Below, one piece after another: positions 8,723-19,567 of a DNA stretch of 64,000 nt; the stretch's first letter is position 1; every line of letters starts with the position of its first letter. A program made the translations under genes and the position numbers. The notes below the pieces were generated by a model. It was given only the letters and a program-made list of their open reading frames with translations. It did not search any database and was not told the origin of the DNA. Location of the stretch: the NCBI RefSeq assembly GCF_030913365.1, contig NZ_CP133160.1, positions 1,240,001-1,304,000 on the forward strand, in the 5' to 3' direction. This DNA is from Stenotrophomonas sp. 24(2023). Its GTDB lineage: Bacteria; Pseudomonadota; Gammaproteobacteria; Xanthomonadales; Xanthomonadaceae.

Positions 8723-10759
8723 TCAGGCCATGCCCGAATGGCGCAGCAACGCATCGATCTGCGGCGCGCGCCCACGGAACGCCTGGAAGTTTTCCGCCGC
8801 GCTGCGGCTGCCCCCCCGCCCCAGCACTTCATCGCGGAAACGCTTGCCGGTCTCGGCCAGCGCGCCCGGCGCCTCCTCGAACGCGGCATAGGCATCGGCG
8901 CTGAGTACTTCGGCCCACTTGTAGCTGTAGTACCCCGCTGCGTAGCCACCGGCGAAGATATGGCTGAACTGGTGCGGGAAGCGGTTCCAGGCCGGCGGGT
9001 GGTTCACCGCCACCTCGGCGCGCACGCGGTCCAGCAGCGCCAGCACGCTGTCCTGGGCCGGTTCGAACTGGCTGTGCAGCAGCATGTCGAACAGGCCGAA
9101 TTCCAACTGGCGCACGGTCGCCATGCCGCTGTGGAAGTTGCGCGCGGCCAGCATGCGCTCGTACAGCGCGCGCGGCAGCGGCTCGCCACTGTCCACGTGC
9201 GCGGTCATGCCCTGCAGGTGGCCCCATTCCCAGCAGAAGTTCTCCATGAACTGGCTGGGCAGTTCCACCGCATCCCACTCCACGCCATTGATGCCGGCCA
9301 CGCCCAGTTCGCCGATCCGGGTCAGCAGCTGGTGCAGGCCATGGCCCATTTCATGGAACAGCGTGGTCACTTCGTTGTGGCTGAAAGTGGCCGGCTTGCC
9401 CTCGGCGCCACGCCCGAAGTTGCACACCAGGTACACCAGCGGCGTCTGCACGCGGCCATCGGCGAACACCCGGCGGTTGCGGCAATCGTCCATCCACGCG
9501 CCGCCACGCTTGCCCGGGCGTGCGTACAGGTCCAGGTAGAACTGGCCCACCAGCGCCCCCTGCGCATCGACCAGGCGGAAGAAGCGCACGTCCTCCTGCC
9601 AGACCGGGGCCTGGTCGGGCTGCACCTGCAGGCCGTACAGCTGCGCGATGACCGAGAACAGTCCGGCCAGCACCTTCGGCTCGGTGAAGTACTGCTTCAC
9701 TTCCTGCTCGGAGTAGCTGTAGCGCGCCTGGCGCAGCTTGTCGGCAGCGAAGGCCAGGTCCCAGGCCTGCAGCGTGTCCAGCCCCAGCTGCTCGCGGGCG
9801 AACTGCTCCAGCTCGGCGCGGTCCTTGCCGGCGAACGGCTTGGCACGTGCGGCCAGGTCGCGCAGGAAGCCGAGCACTTCGGCCGGGTCCCGCGCCATCT
9901 TGGTGGCCACCGAATACTCGGCATACGAGGCAAAGCCCAGCAACGCGGCCAGCTCGGCACGCAGCGCAAGAATGCGGTCGATGTTGCCGCTGTTGTCCAG
10001 CCCGTCATCGCCGAATTCAGACGCGCGCTGCGCGCTGGCACGGTAGAGGATCTCGCGCAGGTCGCGGTCCTCGGCATAGGTCTGCACCGGCAGGTAGCAC
10101 GGCATCTGCAGGGTCAGCATCCAGCCTTCGCTGCCCTGTTTTTCCGCGGCCGCGCGCGCCGCCGCCTTCACGTCCTCGGGCAGGCCGGCCAGGCGCGCCG
10201 GGTCCTGCACCTGCAGCGACCACGCATCGGTGGCATCGAGCACGTTCTGCGAGAAGGTTGCCGACAGCGACGACAGTTCTTCCTTGATGGCGCTGAAGCG
10301 CGCCTGCTCGGCGGGCGCCAGCTCCGCGCCGCCCAGGCGGAAGTCGCGCAGGGTGTTGTCCAGCACCTTGCGGCGTGCGTCATCGTAGCCGGCCGCTTCC
10401 GGGCTGGCCGCCAGCGCCTGGTACTGGCGGAACAGCGCCAGGTTCTGGCCCAGCGCACTGGCAAAGCGGGTCACCCGCGGCAGGTTCTGGTTGTAGGCCT
10501 CACGCAGTTCCGGCGTGTTGACCACGCCCTGCAGGTGGCCCACCTGGCCCCAGGCCCGCCACAGGCGCTCGGTCGCATCGTCCAGCGGCGCAACGAAGGT
10601 ATCCCAGCGCACCGGCTGCACCTGCTCGGCCGCCTTCACGGCCGCCTCGGCCTGGGCCAACAGGGCATCCAGCGCCGGGCCGATGTGCTCGGGGCGGATC
10701 GCATCGAAGCGCGGCAGGCCGGAAAAATCGAGCAGGGGGTTGGCAGCGGTCACGGGCAT
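8723..10759 (-). CDS. prlC: Oligopeptidase A (M3 family zinc metallopeptidase)
   Basis: The 678-residue cytosolic metallopeptidase degrades oligopeptides, including signal-peptide fragments. The zinc motif HEMGH is at residues 469-473, the same position as in the 680-residue E. coli OpdA/PrlC. The third ligand lies in the downstream GINGVEWDAVELPSQ region, and the conserved GGYAAGYYSYKWAEV segment is near the C-terminus. The ATG at 10759 follows a GGAG Shine-Dalgarno sequence; an upstream extension to 10834 is rejected because it looks noncoding. Confidence 0.93.
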   Translation of the reverse strand: MPVTAANPLLDFSGLPRFDAIRPEHIGPALDALLAQAEAAVKAAEQVQPVRWDTFVAPLDDATERLWRAWGQVGHLQGVVNTPELREAYNQNLPRVTRFASALGQNLALFRQYQALAASPEAAGYDDARRKVLDNTLRDFRLGGAELAPAEQARFSAIKEELSSLSATFSQNVLDATDAWSLQVQDPARLAGLPEDVKAAARAAAEKQGSEGWMLTLQMPCYLPVQTYAEDRDLREILYRASAQRASEFGDDGLDNSGNIDRILALRAELAALLGFASYAEYSVATKMARDPAEVLGFLRDLAARAKPFAGKDRAELEQFAREQLGLDTLQAWDLAFAADKLRQARYSYSEQEVKQYFTEPKVLAGLFSVIAQLYGLQVQPDQAPVWQEDVRFFRLVDAQGALVGQFYLDLYARPGKRGGAWMDDCRNRRVFADGRVQTPLVYLVCNFGRGAEGKPATFSHNEVTTLFHEMGHGLHQLLTRIGELGVAGINGVEWDAVELPSQFMENFCWEWGHLQGMTAHVDSGEPLPRALYERMLAARNFHSGMATVRQLEFGLFDMLLHSQFEPAQDSVLALLDRVRAEVAVNHPPAWNRFPHQFSHIFAGGYAAGYYSYKWAEVLSADAYAAFEEAPGALAETGKRFRDEVLGRGGSRSAAENFQAFRGRAPQIDALLRHSGMA

Positions 10760-10914
10760 CTCCAGCAACGGTGGATCGGGGGAATAGGCTGGATATGGCA
10801 CTGCCGGCGCGCCCGCGCAAGGGGGACGGCCCACACGTTCACGCGGGCCTTACGTCATCCCGCTGAAGCTGGCCGCGCGGGGGAGCCGCAACAGGACATG
10901 CCTGGAGGCATCAC

Positions 10915-11310
10915 ATGGATGCGTTTGCGTCTGTTCCCCCCACGCTGGGCCTGGCCTTGTCGGCCAGCGCCGTCGAGCTGGCCTGGATCGCTGCACTGTG
11001 CGACGCCGGCGACGATGCCGGGCGCCACCTGGACCAGCTGCAGCGCCTGCAACGCCAGGCCGGCCATTTCAGCGATGACCAGGTGTGGTACCCGTACGAA
11101 GTGATCGAACGCGGCGCCAGCCAGCTGCACCCGGGCCATGAGCGCGAATTCGTGATCTGCCTGCTGCTGTGGCTGCAGGCACTGGCCCAGGGCCGCGCCA
11201 CCGGGCTGGACCCGCGCCTGCACCTGGACGATCGCGCGATGGACATCGAGGCCCTGCCCGACAGCCTGCGCGACGCGGTGGTCGATGCGTTCGTGGCCGC
11301 GGGGTATTAG
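10915..11310 (+). CDS. Hypothetical protein, 131 residues
   Basis: I do not recognise this family. The protein is cytoplasmic in character, leucine- and aspartate-rich and predicted mostly helical, with no signal peptide or membrane span and no cysteine cluster (two scattered Cys). It has a good ribosome binding site (GGAGG at 10904-10908, six bases before the ATG), which supports expression. It is divergent from prlC, and its 3' end faces the cysteine-synthase-like gene. Confidence 0.65.
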   Translation: MDAFASVPPTLGLALSASAVELAWIAALCDAGDDAGRHLDQLQRLQRQAGHFSDDQVWYPYEVIERGASQLHPGHEREFVICLLLWLQALAQGRATGLDPRLHLDDRAMDIEALPDSLRDAVVDAFVAAGY

Positions 11311-11370
11311 GCGGGACGGCGGCAGCGTCGGCGGCCGGTCGACGACCGCGCCCAGTGCGGGATGTTCCGC

Positions 11371-12480
11371 TCAGAGGCCTTCCAGGCTGCAGGTCGGCAG
11401 CACCGGCAGCCCCTGCCCGGCCACGGCGGCAGCCAGCTGCGCATCGGCAGCCTCCACATCGATGCCCTGGCGGGCATACCAGGCCGGATCGTAATAGCTG
11501 TGCGCATAGCGCTCGCCGGCATCGCACAGGATGCTGACGATGCTGCCGGTACGCCCGGCCGCCCGCATCCACTGCGCCGCCTGCAGCACGCCGATGAAGT
11601 TGGTGCCGGTGGAGCCCCCCACGCGGCGGCCCAGCTGGCGGCTGACATGGCGCATCGCGGCCAGGCTCAGGGCATCGGGCACCTTCACCATCGCATCCAC
11701 GCAGGTGGGAATGAAGCTCGACTCCACCCGCGGCCGGCCGATGCCCTCCACCCGCGAGCCCCCTTCGCAGGTCAGCTCGCGCCATGGCGCACCGGCCACC
11801 GCAGCGCGGTAACCTTCGAAGAACACCGAGATTTCCGGGTCCGCGCACAGGATGCGCGTGTCATGGCGGCGGTAGCTCACGTAACGGCCCAGCGTGGCCG
11901 CGGTGCCACCGGTGCCGGGGCTGCAGACGATCCATTCCGGCACCGGGCTGGGTTCTTCGGCCATCTGCTTGAAGATCGATTCGGCGATGTTGTTGTTGGC
12001 CCGCCAGTCGGTGGCCCGCTCGGCATAGGTGAACTGGTCCATGAAGTGGCCGCCGGTCTGGCGGGCCAGCTTTTCCGAATCGCAGTTCAGGTCGCACGCC
12101 CGCTCGACCAGATGGCAGCGGCCACCATGGAACTCGATCGCGGCGATCTTCTCCGGCGAGGTGGTCGCCGGCATCACGGCAATGAACGGCAGGCCCAGCA
12201 GGCGGGCGAAGTAGGCTTCGGATACGGCCGTGGAACCGCTGGATGCTTCGATCACCGGCCGCCCCTCGCGCAGCCAGCCATTGGCCAGCGCATACAGGAA
12301 CAGCGAACGCGCCAGCCGGTGCTTGAGGCTGCCGGTGGGGTGGCTGGATTCATCCTTCAGGTAGGCATCGATGCCATCGAACCCGGGCAGCGCCAGTGGA
12401 ATCAGGTGGGTGTCGGCGGAGCGGTTGAAATCGGCTTCGATCTTGCGGATGGCAGCGGCCACCCATTCACGCTGGGACAT
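11371..12480 (-). CDS. PLP-dependent cysteine synthase-fold enzyme (cysteine desulfhydrase-like)
   Basis: The 369-residue protein has the fold-type II PLP pattern: Lys53 in [11 protein letters not shown] for the Schiff base, the substrate loop SSGSTA, and the phosphate-binding [11 protein letters not shown]. The N-terminal [11 protein letters not shown] segment and a roughly 60-residue longer C-terminus than CysK resemble the Cds1-type L-cysteine desulfhydrases, which release H2S from cysteine. Cysteine synthase or another beta-replacement activity remains possible. It is divergent from gloA and probably monocistronic. Confidence 0.78.
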   Translation of the reverse strand: MSQREWVAAAIRKIEADFNRSADTHLIPLALPGFDGIDAYLKDESSHPTGSLKHRLARSLFLYALANGWLREGRPVIEASSGSTAVSEAYFARLLGLPFIAVMPATTSPEKIAAIEFHGGRCHLVERACDLNCDSEKLARQTGGHFMDQFTYAERATDWRANNNIAESIFKQMAEEPSPVPEWIVCSPGTGGTAATLGRYVSYRRHDTRILCADPEISVFFEGYRAAVAGAPWRELTCEGGSRVEGIGRPRVESSFIPTCVDAMVKVPDALSLAAMRHVSRQLGRRVGGSTGTNFIGVLQAAQWMRAAGRTGSIVSILCDAGERYAHSYYDPAWYARQGIDVEAADAQLAAAVAGQGLPVLPTCSLEGL

Positions 12481-12599
12481 GGCGGAATGTGGTCCGGACA
12501 GAACGGTCGTTGCGCCATTGTACGTCGCCGTCCCGTCAGCTGCCCGCCGCTACAATGGCCCGTCCGGCCACTGATGGCCCTTTCCCCCAAGGTTCCCCC

Positions 12600-13118
12600 A
12601 TGACCCTGCCCGCCCTGCGCGATGTGCCCGGCGTGACCGCCCAGGCCCCGGCCGAAACCGCCGGTTTCGTGTTCAACCACACCATGCTGCGCGTGAAGGA
12701 CAGTGCTGCCTCGCTGGACTTCTACACCCGCGTGCTGGGCTACCAGCTGATCGACAAGCGCGACTTCCCGGAGGCCCAGTTCAGCCTGTACTTCCTGGCC
12801 TACGTGCCGGCCGGCGTGGCCGTGCCGGAAGACGATGCCGCCCGCCGCCTATGGATGGCCGGCCTGCCGGGCGTGCTGGAGCTGACCCACAACCACGGCA
12901 CCGAAACCCAGGACGGCCCGGTCTACCACGACGGCAACAGCGATCCGCGCGGCTTCGGCCACATCTGCGTGTCGGTGCCGGACATCGAGGCGGCCTGCAA
13001 GCGCTTTGACGACCTGGGCGTGGCCTACCAGAAGCGCCTGACCGACGGCCGCATGAAGAACCTGGCCTTCATCAAGGACCCGGACGGCTACTGGGTGGAA
13101 ATCATCGCCAACGCCTGA
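12600..13118 (+). CDS. gloA: Lactoylglutathione lyase (glyoxalase I)
   Basis: The 172-residue enzyme isomerises the hemithioacetal of methylglyoxal and glutathione to S-lactoylglutathione. The metal ligands of the family are visible: His27 in NHTMLRVKD, Glu in the VLELTHNHGTE strand, His in GFGHICVSVPD and Glu in YWVEIIAN. The longer protein with an N-terminal extension resembles the zinc-type enzymes of plants and yeast more than the 135-residue nickel-type of E. coli. The frame is open upstream, but the ATG at 12600 gives the expected N-terminus. Confidence 0.93.
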   Translation: MTLPALRDVPGVTAQAPAETAGFVFNHTMLRVKDSAASLDFYTRVLGYQLIDKRDFPEAQFSLYFLAYVPAGVAVPEDDAARRLWMAGLPGVLELTHNHGTETQDGPVYHDGNSDPRGFGHICVSVPDIEAACKRFDDLGVAYQKRLTDGRMKNLAFIKDPDGYWVEIIANA

Positions 13119-13208
13119 CCCCGGCGGGGGACGGCGCCTGCACGCCGGGTCTGGCATGCTGCCGGACACGCGCGTGGATCCGCGCTGTCCCCTGTTCACG
13201 AGGTAGGC

Positions 13209-13637
13209 ATGGAAACGATGGAACTGCACCGCGGCCGCCTGATCGACCACCTGCAGCTGGTGGTCGCCGACCTGGCGGCCAGCCGCCGCTTCTACCAGGC
13301 GGTCTTCGATGTCATCGGCATACCGCTGGGTGGCGAAGGGCCGGATTTCTTCTGGGCCGATGAGCTGTTTGTTTCCAGCGCCAGCAGCGAGGCCGCCGCC
13401 GGCCGGCTGACCGGCCGCCACCACCTGGCCTTCCAGGCCCGCGATGCGGCCACGGTCGATGCGTTTCACGTCGCCGCGCTGGCCGCCGGTGGCACCGACA
13501 ACGGCGCACCGGGCGAGCGCCCCTACCATCCCGGCTACTACGGCGCGTTCGTGCTCGACCCGGATGGCAACAACATCGAAGTGGTCTACCACGGCCCGGC
13601 ACACTACAGCGCCGATTCGGTGAAGGTCACGTTCTGA
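13209..13637 (+). CDS. VOC family protein (glyoxalase/dioxygenase superfamily)
   Basis: The 142-residue single-domain protein carries vicinal-oxygen-chelate hallmarks: DHLQLVVADLAASRRFYQ at the start, HHLAFQA in the middle and DPDGNNIEVVYHG at the end, giving His, His, Glu as likely metal ligands. It lies 90 bp after gloA and in the same direction, but its reaction is unknown. Possibilities include glyoxalase-like isomerisation or antibiotic binding. Confidence 0.82.
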   Translation: METMELHRGRLIDHLQLVVADLAASRRFYQAVFDVIGIPLGGEGPDFFWADELFVSSASSEAAAGRLTGRHHLAFQARDAATVDAFHVAALAAGGTDNGAPGERPYHPGYYGAFVLDPDGNNIEVVYHGPAHYSADSVKVTF

Positions 13638-13659
13638 ACGCGCCAGCGCCTTGAACGCA

Positions 13660-13687
13660 GAAGCCGGGCGATGCCCGGCTTCGTTTC
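13660..13687 (+). terminator. Terminator between VOC and CBS genes
   Basis: A 10-bp stem (13660-13669 and 13673-13682) with a GAT loop, followed by CGTTTC. It lies between two convergent genes and may act in both directions. Confidence 0.6.
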
Positions 13688-13702
13688 ATCCGCAGGTGGC
13701 GC

Positions 13703-14134
13703 TCAGTGCGCGGCCATGTAGATGTCCTGCAGCACCGCCTTTTCCAGTTCCAGCTCGCTCAGCAGGTTCTTGACGATGTCGCCCAGGCTGATGATGCCGA
13801 CCAGGCGCGATTCTTCGGTGACCATCAGGTGGCGGTGACGCGAGTACGTCATCAGCGCCATCGCCTGCTTGAGGGTGGCTTCCGGGGCGATGCCTTCCAG
13901 GCCGGCCGAGGGCAGCGTCGCGATCACGCGGCGCCCGGCCTGCGGGCCATCGTCGGCCAGGGTACGCACGATGTCCTTCTCGGAAATGATACGCACGGGG
14001 GCATCGTCCTTCACCACCACCAGGGCAGCGATCTTGTGCGCGCTCATCTTGTGCGCGGCAGCGCCGATCGTGTCTTCCACATCGATGGTGACGATGGCTT
14101 CTTTCTTGGATTGCAGGAGTTCGCGGACGTTCAT
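13703..14134 (-). CDS. CBS-domain protein
   Basis: The 143-residue protein consists of two tandem CBS domains (about residues 8-65 and 75-135), a module that binds adenosine nucleotides such as AMP, ATP or NAD and regulates partner proteins. Typical motifs are VVKDDAPVRIISEKDIVR in the first and VGIISLGDIVKNLL in the second. Stand-alone CBS pairs of this type are common in Proteobacteria, mostly without known partner. The ATG at 14134 is chosen over an upstream extension because it begins with the family sequence MNVRELLQSK. Confidence 0.85.
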   Translation of the reverse strand: MNVRELLQSKKEAIVTIDVEDTIGAAAHKMSAHKIAALVVVKDDAPVRIISEKDIVRTLADDGPQAGRRVIATLPSAGLEGIAPEATLKQAMALMTYSRHRHLMVTEESRLVGIISLGDIVKNLLSELELEKAVLQDIYMAAH

Positions 14135-14539
14135 TCTTGTTTCCTGGTACAGGCTACTGAAGTCGAAAGTGTGCCCCTCCGATTCGCCCCCACCCTGGCG
14201 ACGGACCGTCCAGCGCACGTCTGTTACACGTCGCTGTCTCGGGTTTCCCTTCGGCGAACGAAGTGCTGCATCGCGAACGAGGGCCGTTGCAGATGACCTG
14301 CGGCGTCCTCGGTCAATTCGATTCTACGACTGCCCCCAGCACCGGTCGTCGGCATTTCTGGGACGGTTCGTCGCGGGAACCGGCTGACGATCCAGAGAAT
14401 GGCACCAGGAAGAAAACCGAGGCTGAATGGCACCGGGAAAACACGCTCAAGGCCCTCCGGCGGGGGTCGATAAGGCCCATCGGCCGCCCACTGTTGGCGG
14501 CCCTTCACACTCCGGTCCGGCGACGCCCGGGCCCGGCCC
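14135..14539. other. Intergenic stretch upstream of the CBS gene
   Basis: About 400 bases without a convincing gene. It must contain the CBS gene promoter. A 7-bp inverted repeat (14482-14488 with 14496-14502) lies past the end of the next minus-strand gene but lacks a T run. I see no other structure. Confidence 0.4.
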
Positions 14540-14929
14540 TTATTCCACGTCGTCGGGCAGCAGCTCGAAGGCCACGTGGAACGGCGCCTGCGGGGGCGCG
14601 AAGACGGTCTTGCCGGTGAGTTCGTGCTTCATGCAGGCCACCAGCGCCGGTTCGCCCTGCCCCCAGGCTTTGCCGACCTTGCCGCGTGCGTCGAGCTGCA
14701 GCACCACGGTAAACACCGGCGGCACGCGCTCGGTGCGCTTGGGTAGGCAAACCTGCAACGCCTTGCCGCCGGCCTCGCCCAGATTGCCGATCATGATCGT
14801 CGACGCGGCCGCATCCAGGCTGGCTTCCTCGCGCCAGGCCACGTCACGCGCCTGCGCATAGCCGGCATCGGTATGGGGGGCAGGTGCTGCAGGAGACGTT
14901 GCAGCGGCGGCAAGCAGCATCCAGAGCAT
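14540..14929 (-). CDS. Hypothetical secreted protein, 129 residues
   Basis: The product starts with a short hydrophobic signal-like segment (MLWMLLAAAATSPAAPAP), so it is probably periplasmic. The mature part contains two cysteines (in LQVCLPKR and LVACMKHE) that could form a disulphide, and the stretch VFTVVLQLDARGKVGKAW, reminiscent of TonB-C-like or AgmX-type periplasmic domains, though I cannot assign it. AGAGG precedes the ATG. It is followed by a 400-base gap and preceded by the DUF4288-like gene. Confidence 0.65.
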   Translation of the reverse strand: MLWMLLAAAATSPAAPAPHTDAGYAQARDVAWREEASLDAAASTIMIGNLGEAGGKALQVCLPKRTERVPPVFTVVLQLDARGKVGKAWGQGEPALVACMKHELTGKTVFAPPQAPFHVAFELLPDDVE

Positions 14930-14986
14930 GGGGACCTCTACGCGGTGGCGATGAACGATGGCAGTGCCAGCCTAGCGGAAACCGGT

Positions 14987-15355
14987 CTACTCGCGATACA
15001 CAACCGCAACCGGATCGCCAGACGCAAGGCTCAGTACATCCGCAAGGCTCTCGACGTCGAAAGCGGAATAGGTCACTTCGACCCCCGAGGCGGCATCCAC
15101 GCCAAAGTCTTCCACGCCGGATTCGATGGAGATCAGCTTTCTCACGCCGGCAAAAACGTATTCCGCTTTCCGCCCGTCGATCTCCAGCTGGCTATCCCCA
15201 CCCAACTGCTCGTATTCGGCAGCAATGGCAGCGGCCGCACGCATTGCCTGTTCCTCCGCTGGCGCAGAGATCAGGTAGACATTCTCATGTACAGGATAGG
15301 AATCCTGCCCGTCGTACCGGTAGTAGAAAATTGCGTGCGCGCAGTACCACATCAT
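14987..15355 (-). CDS. DUF4288-like small protein
   Basis: The 122-residue product begins MMWYCAHAIFYYRYDG and continues with a VHENVYLISAPAEEQAMRAA segment. This resembles DUF4288 proteins, which start with a W-[YF]-x-[AV] strand and an E-E-x-A-x-x-K/R-A helix. Function is unknown; members are often found near polymorphic-toxin immunity loci, but no toxin gene is next to it. It is cytoplasmic with no membrane span. It follows glmS on the same strand, 120 bases away. Confidence 0.6.
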   Translation of the reverse strand: MMWYCAHAIFYYRYDGQDSYPVHENVYLISAPAEEQAMRAAAAIAAEYEQLGGDSQLEIDGRKAEYVFAGVRKLISIESGVEDFGVDAASGVEVTYSAFDVESLADVLSLASGDPVAVVYRE

Positions 15356-15428
15356 TCACCCCAACCGTTGGCTTGATGTCGGCGGCAGCAGCGCACGGTC
15401 CGCGCCCTGCAGCTGAGGCTGCGTCAAA

Positions 15429-15466
15429 CGGCAGGGGCAGCGTCGAAAATGACACTGTCCCTGCCG
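15429..15466 (-). terminator. Imperfect hairpin after glmS
   Basis: Arms 15429-15444 and 15451-15466 pair with two non-Watson-Crick positions around a six-base loop, directly past the glmS stop. There is no clear T run, so termination strength is uncertain. Confidence 0.4.
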
Positions 15467-15474
15467 CGCGGCGA

Positions 15475-17304
<1,830 letters not shown>

Positions 17305-17393
17305 GCCAGCAGTTCCGTCAAAAGGAGTGCCCGCATTCTAGCCCGCGTGTCCGCCAGCGCCCCCCTGTCCGCTTAACGAAAGTGTCCGCTGCG

Positions 17394-17407
17394 GTGTCCG
17401 CGGACAC
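17394..17407. promoter_or_regulatory. Candidate enhancer site (UAS) for the sigma-54 activator
   Basis: GTGTCCGCGGACAC is a perfect 14-bp palindrome centred about 86 bases upstream of the predicted sigma-54 start site. Half sites of the form (G/C)TGTCCGC occur at 17347-17354, 17365-17372 and 17382-17389, and an inverted half (CCGGACAG) at 17408-17415. An activator dimer of the Fis-HTH type encoded at the end of the same operon is the likely ligand. The array also lies in the glmS upstream region. Confidence 0.65.
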
Positions 17408-17429
17408 CCGGACAGGCGACGCGGATTCA

Positions 17430-17442
17430 CAACCCATTGAAA
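17430..17442 (-). promoter_or_regulatory. Candidate IHF site
   Basis: On the minus strand TTTCAATGGGTTG matches WATCAANNNNTTR with one mismatch. It lies between the palindromic enhancer and the -24/-12 promoter, where IHF bends DNA in sigma-54 promoters. IHF sites are degenerate, so this is suggestive only. Confidence 0.35.
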
Positions 17443-17458
17443 TTACAGGGCATAAAAG

Positions 17459-17475
17459 TTGGCACGTTCCCTGCT
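17459..17475 (+). promoter_or_regulatory. Sigma-54 (-24/-12) promoter of the efflux operon
   Basis: TTGGCACGTTCCCTGCT matches the sigma-54 consensus TGGCACG-N4-TTGCW at all but one position. The invariant GG (17461-17462) and GC (17473-17474) are exactly ten bases apart. Transcription should start near 17486, about 30 bases before the adaptor gene. An NtrC-class activator is encoded in the operon itself. Confidence 0.8.
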
Positions 17476-17516
17476 TGGTACTGGGCAACTTGAGCGCAAC
17501 CACCAGGCATCCCTCG

Positions 17517-18797
17517 ATGATCCGCGACACCTCCGCCCAGGACCAGATCGTTTCCACCGCCAGCGCCACCGGCCGTGCGCCGGCAGCATGGCACCGCTAC
17601 CGCTGGCCGGCCCTGGCCACCGTCGTCGTCCTGCTGGGCATCGGCTGGGCCGTGCACGGCTGGCTCAATGCCAGCCGCTCCTTCGACAGCAGCCGCGTGC
17701 GCATCGCCGAGGTGCAGCGCGGCGACCTGGTGCGTGACATCGCCGCCGACGGCCGCGTCATCGCCGCCAACAGCCCGGTGCTGTACGCGATCTCCGCCGG
17801 CACGGTGGACCTGAAGGTGGTCGCCGGTGACGTGGTGAAGAAGGACCAGGAGCTGGCGGTCATCGACAGCCCGGAGCTGCGCAGCAAGCTGGCCCAGGAA
17901 CAGGCCACCCTGGCCGGCCTGGAAGCCGAAGCCAGCCGCGCCGCGCTCGATGCCACCCTGGCCCGCGCCAAGTCGCGCAAGGAAACCGACCAGGCCAGCA
18001 TCGAACGCCAGGCCGCCGAGCGTGACCTGCAGCGCTACCAGCGTGGCTATGACGGCGGTGCGGTGCCGCAGATCGACCTGGCCAAGGCCAAGGACACCCT
18101 GAAAAAGGCCGACATCACCCTGGCCAATGCCAGCACCGACGCGCGCCTGCAGGGTCAGGGCGCTGACCTGGATGCCCGCAACAAGCGCCTGCTGGCCGAC
18201 CGCCAGAAGGCCGTGGTGGCCGAAGTGCAGCGCCAGGTGGATGCGCTGACCCTGCGCGCCCCGTTCGACGGCCAGGTCGGCCAGGTGCAGGCGATCCAGC
18301 ACACCAACCTGGCGGCCAACGCGCCGGTGCTGGGCGTGGTGGACCTGTCCAAGTTCGAAATCGAGATCAAGGTGCCGGAAAGCTTCGCCCGCGACCTGGC
18401 CATCGGCATGCCTGCGCAGCTGACCAGCGGCAGCGGCCAGCCGTTCCCGGGCGAGATCAGCGCGGTGTCGCCGGAAGTGGTCAACGGCGAGGTCAATGCC
18501 CGCGTGCGCTTCGCCGACAAGCAGCCGGAGGGCCTGCGCCAGAGCCAGCGCATGTCGGTGCGCGTGCTGCTCGATACCCGCAAGAACGTACTGAAGGTCG
18601 AGCGTGGCCCGTTCGTCGAACAGGGCAACGGCATCGTCTATGTGATGGATGGCCGCACTGCGGTGCGCCGCCAGGCCGAGCTGGGCGTGACCAGCCTGGG
18701 TGAAGTGGAAATCAAGTCCGGGCTGCAGGCGGGTGACCGCATCGTGGTCTCCGGCAGCGACCTGTTCAAGGACGCCGAACGCGTGACCGTCAACTGA
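17517..18797 (+). CDS. Periplasmic adaptor (HlyD/MacA-type) of an ABC efflux system
   Basis: The 426-residue protein has a short cytoplasmic N-terminus, one membrane anchor (about residues 30-50, ATVVVLLGIGWAVHGW), a lipoyl-like half (VLYAISAGTVDLKVVAGDVVKK), an alpha-helical hairpin rich in Ala, Gln and Lys, and a beta-barrel ending LQAGDRIVVSGSDLFKDAERVTVN. Such adaptors join an inner-membrane pump to an outer-membrane channel. It is the first gene of the operon, followed after 37 bp by the ATPase. I chose the ATG at 17517 because it lies downstream of the sigma-54 promoter; the upstream in-frame extension would overlap the promoter and enhancer. Confidence 0.88.
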   Translation: MIRDTSAQDQIVSTASATGRAPAAWHRYRWPALATVVVLLGIGWAVHGWLNASRSFDSSRVRIAEVQRGDLVRDIAADGRVIAANSPVLYAISAGTVDLKVVAGDVVKKDQELAVIDSPELRSKLAQEQATLAGLEAEASRAALDATLARAKSRKETDQASIERQAAERDLQRYQRGYDGGAVPQIDLAKAKDTLKKADITLANASTDARLQGQGADLDARNKRLLADRQKAVVAEVQRQVDALTLRAPFDGQVGQVQAIQHTNLAANAPVLGVVDLSKFEIEIKVPESFARDLAIGMPAQLTSGSGQPFPGEISAVSPEVVNGEVNARVRFADKQPEGLRQSQRMSVRVLLDTRKNVLKVERGPFVEQGNGIVYVMDGRTAVRRQAELGVTSLGEVEIKSGLQAGDRIVVSGSDLFKDAERVTVN

Positions 18798-18834
18798 CCC
18801 CAACGAACACGACTTACGAGAGAGAGGACATCCC

Positions 18835-19557
18835 ATGTACATGCTTGAAATGCGTTCGGTCGCCAAGGTGTTCCGCACCGAGCAGGTGGAAACCCATGCC
18901 CTGCGTTCGCTGGAGCTGCAGGTGAAGGAAGGCGAATTCGTGGCCGTCACCGGCCCGTCCGGTTCGGGCAAGACCACCTTCCTGAACATCGCCGGCCTGC
19001 TGGAAACCTTCACCAGCGGCACCTACATGCTCGACGGCCAGGACGTCAGCAAGCTCGGCGACGATGCACGCAGCCGCCTGCGCAACCAGAAGATCGGCTT
19101 CATCTTCCAGGGCTTCAACCTGATTCCCGACCTGAACCTGTTCGACAACGTCGACGTGCCGCTGCGCTACCGTGGCATGAGCGCGGCCGAGCGCCGCGAG
19201 CGCATCGAGAAGGCCCTGAGCCAGGTCGGCCTGGGCTCGCGCATGAAGCACTACCCCAATGAACTGTCCGGCGGCCAGCAGCAGCGTGCGGCCATCGCCC
19301 GCGCCCTGGCCGGCAGCCCGCGCCTGCTGCTGGCCGACGAACCGACCGGCAACCTGGACACGCAGATGGCACGTGGCGTGATGGAACTGCTGGAGGAGAT
19401 CAACGCCGCCGGCACCACCATCGTCATGGTCACCCATGATCCGGAACTGGCCGCGCGCGCGCAGCGCAACGTGCACATCGTCGATGGCCAGGTCACCGAC
19501 CTGGTGCGCGAACCGGTGCTGGCCACCCCGCGCCGCGTCGCTGCCGTCAACGAGTGA
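18835..19557 (+). CDS. ABC transporter ATPase (MacB/LolD class)
   Basis: The 240-residue ATPase has Walker A GPSGSGKTT, Q-loop GFIFQGFNLIP, signature LSGGQQQR, Walker B LLLADEPTGNLD and the H-loop VTHDPE. It groups with the MacB/LolD/FtsE class, which powers mechanotransmission permeases rather than pores. Here the ATPase and the permeases are separate polypeptides, whereas in E. coli MacB they are fused. GAGAGAGGA lies before the ATG. It should energise the two FtsX-type permeases that follow. Confidence 0.92.
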   Translation: MYMLEMRSVAKVFRTEQVETHALRSLELQVKEGEFVAVTGPSGSGKTTFLNIAGLLETFTSGTYMLDGQDVSKLGDDARSRLRNQKIGFIFQGFNLIPDLNLFDNVDVPLRYRGMSAAERRERIEKALSQVGLGSRMKHYPNELSGGQQQRAAIARALAGSPRLLLADEPTGNLDTQMARGVMELLEEINAAGTTIVMVTHDPELAARAQRNVHIVDGQVTDLVREPVLATPRRVAAVNE

Positions 19558-19567
19558 GGTCACGCCC

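Noticed and set aside
17382..17516. Upstream start for the periplasmic adaptor
   Set aside because: The extension would place the sigma-54 promoter and the enhancer palindrome within the coding sequence and adds 45 residues with no family match.
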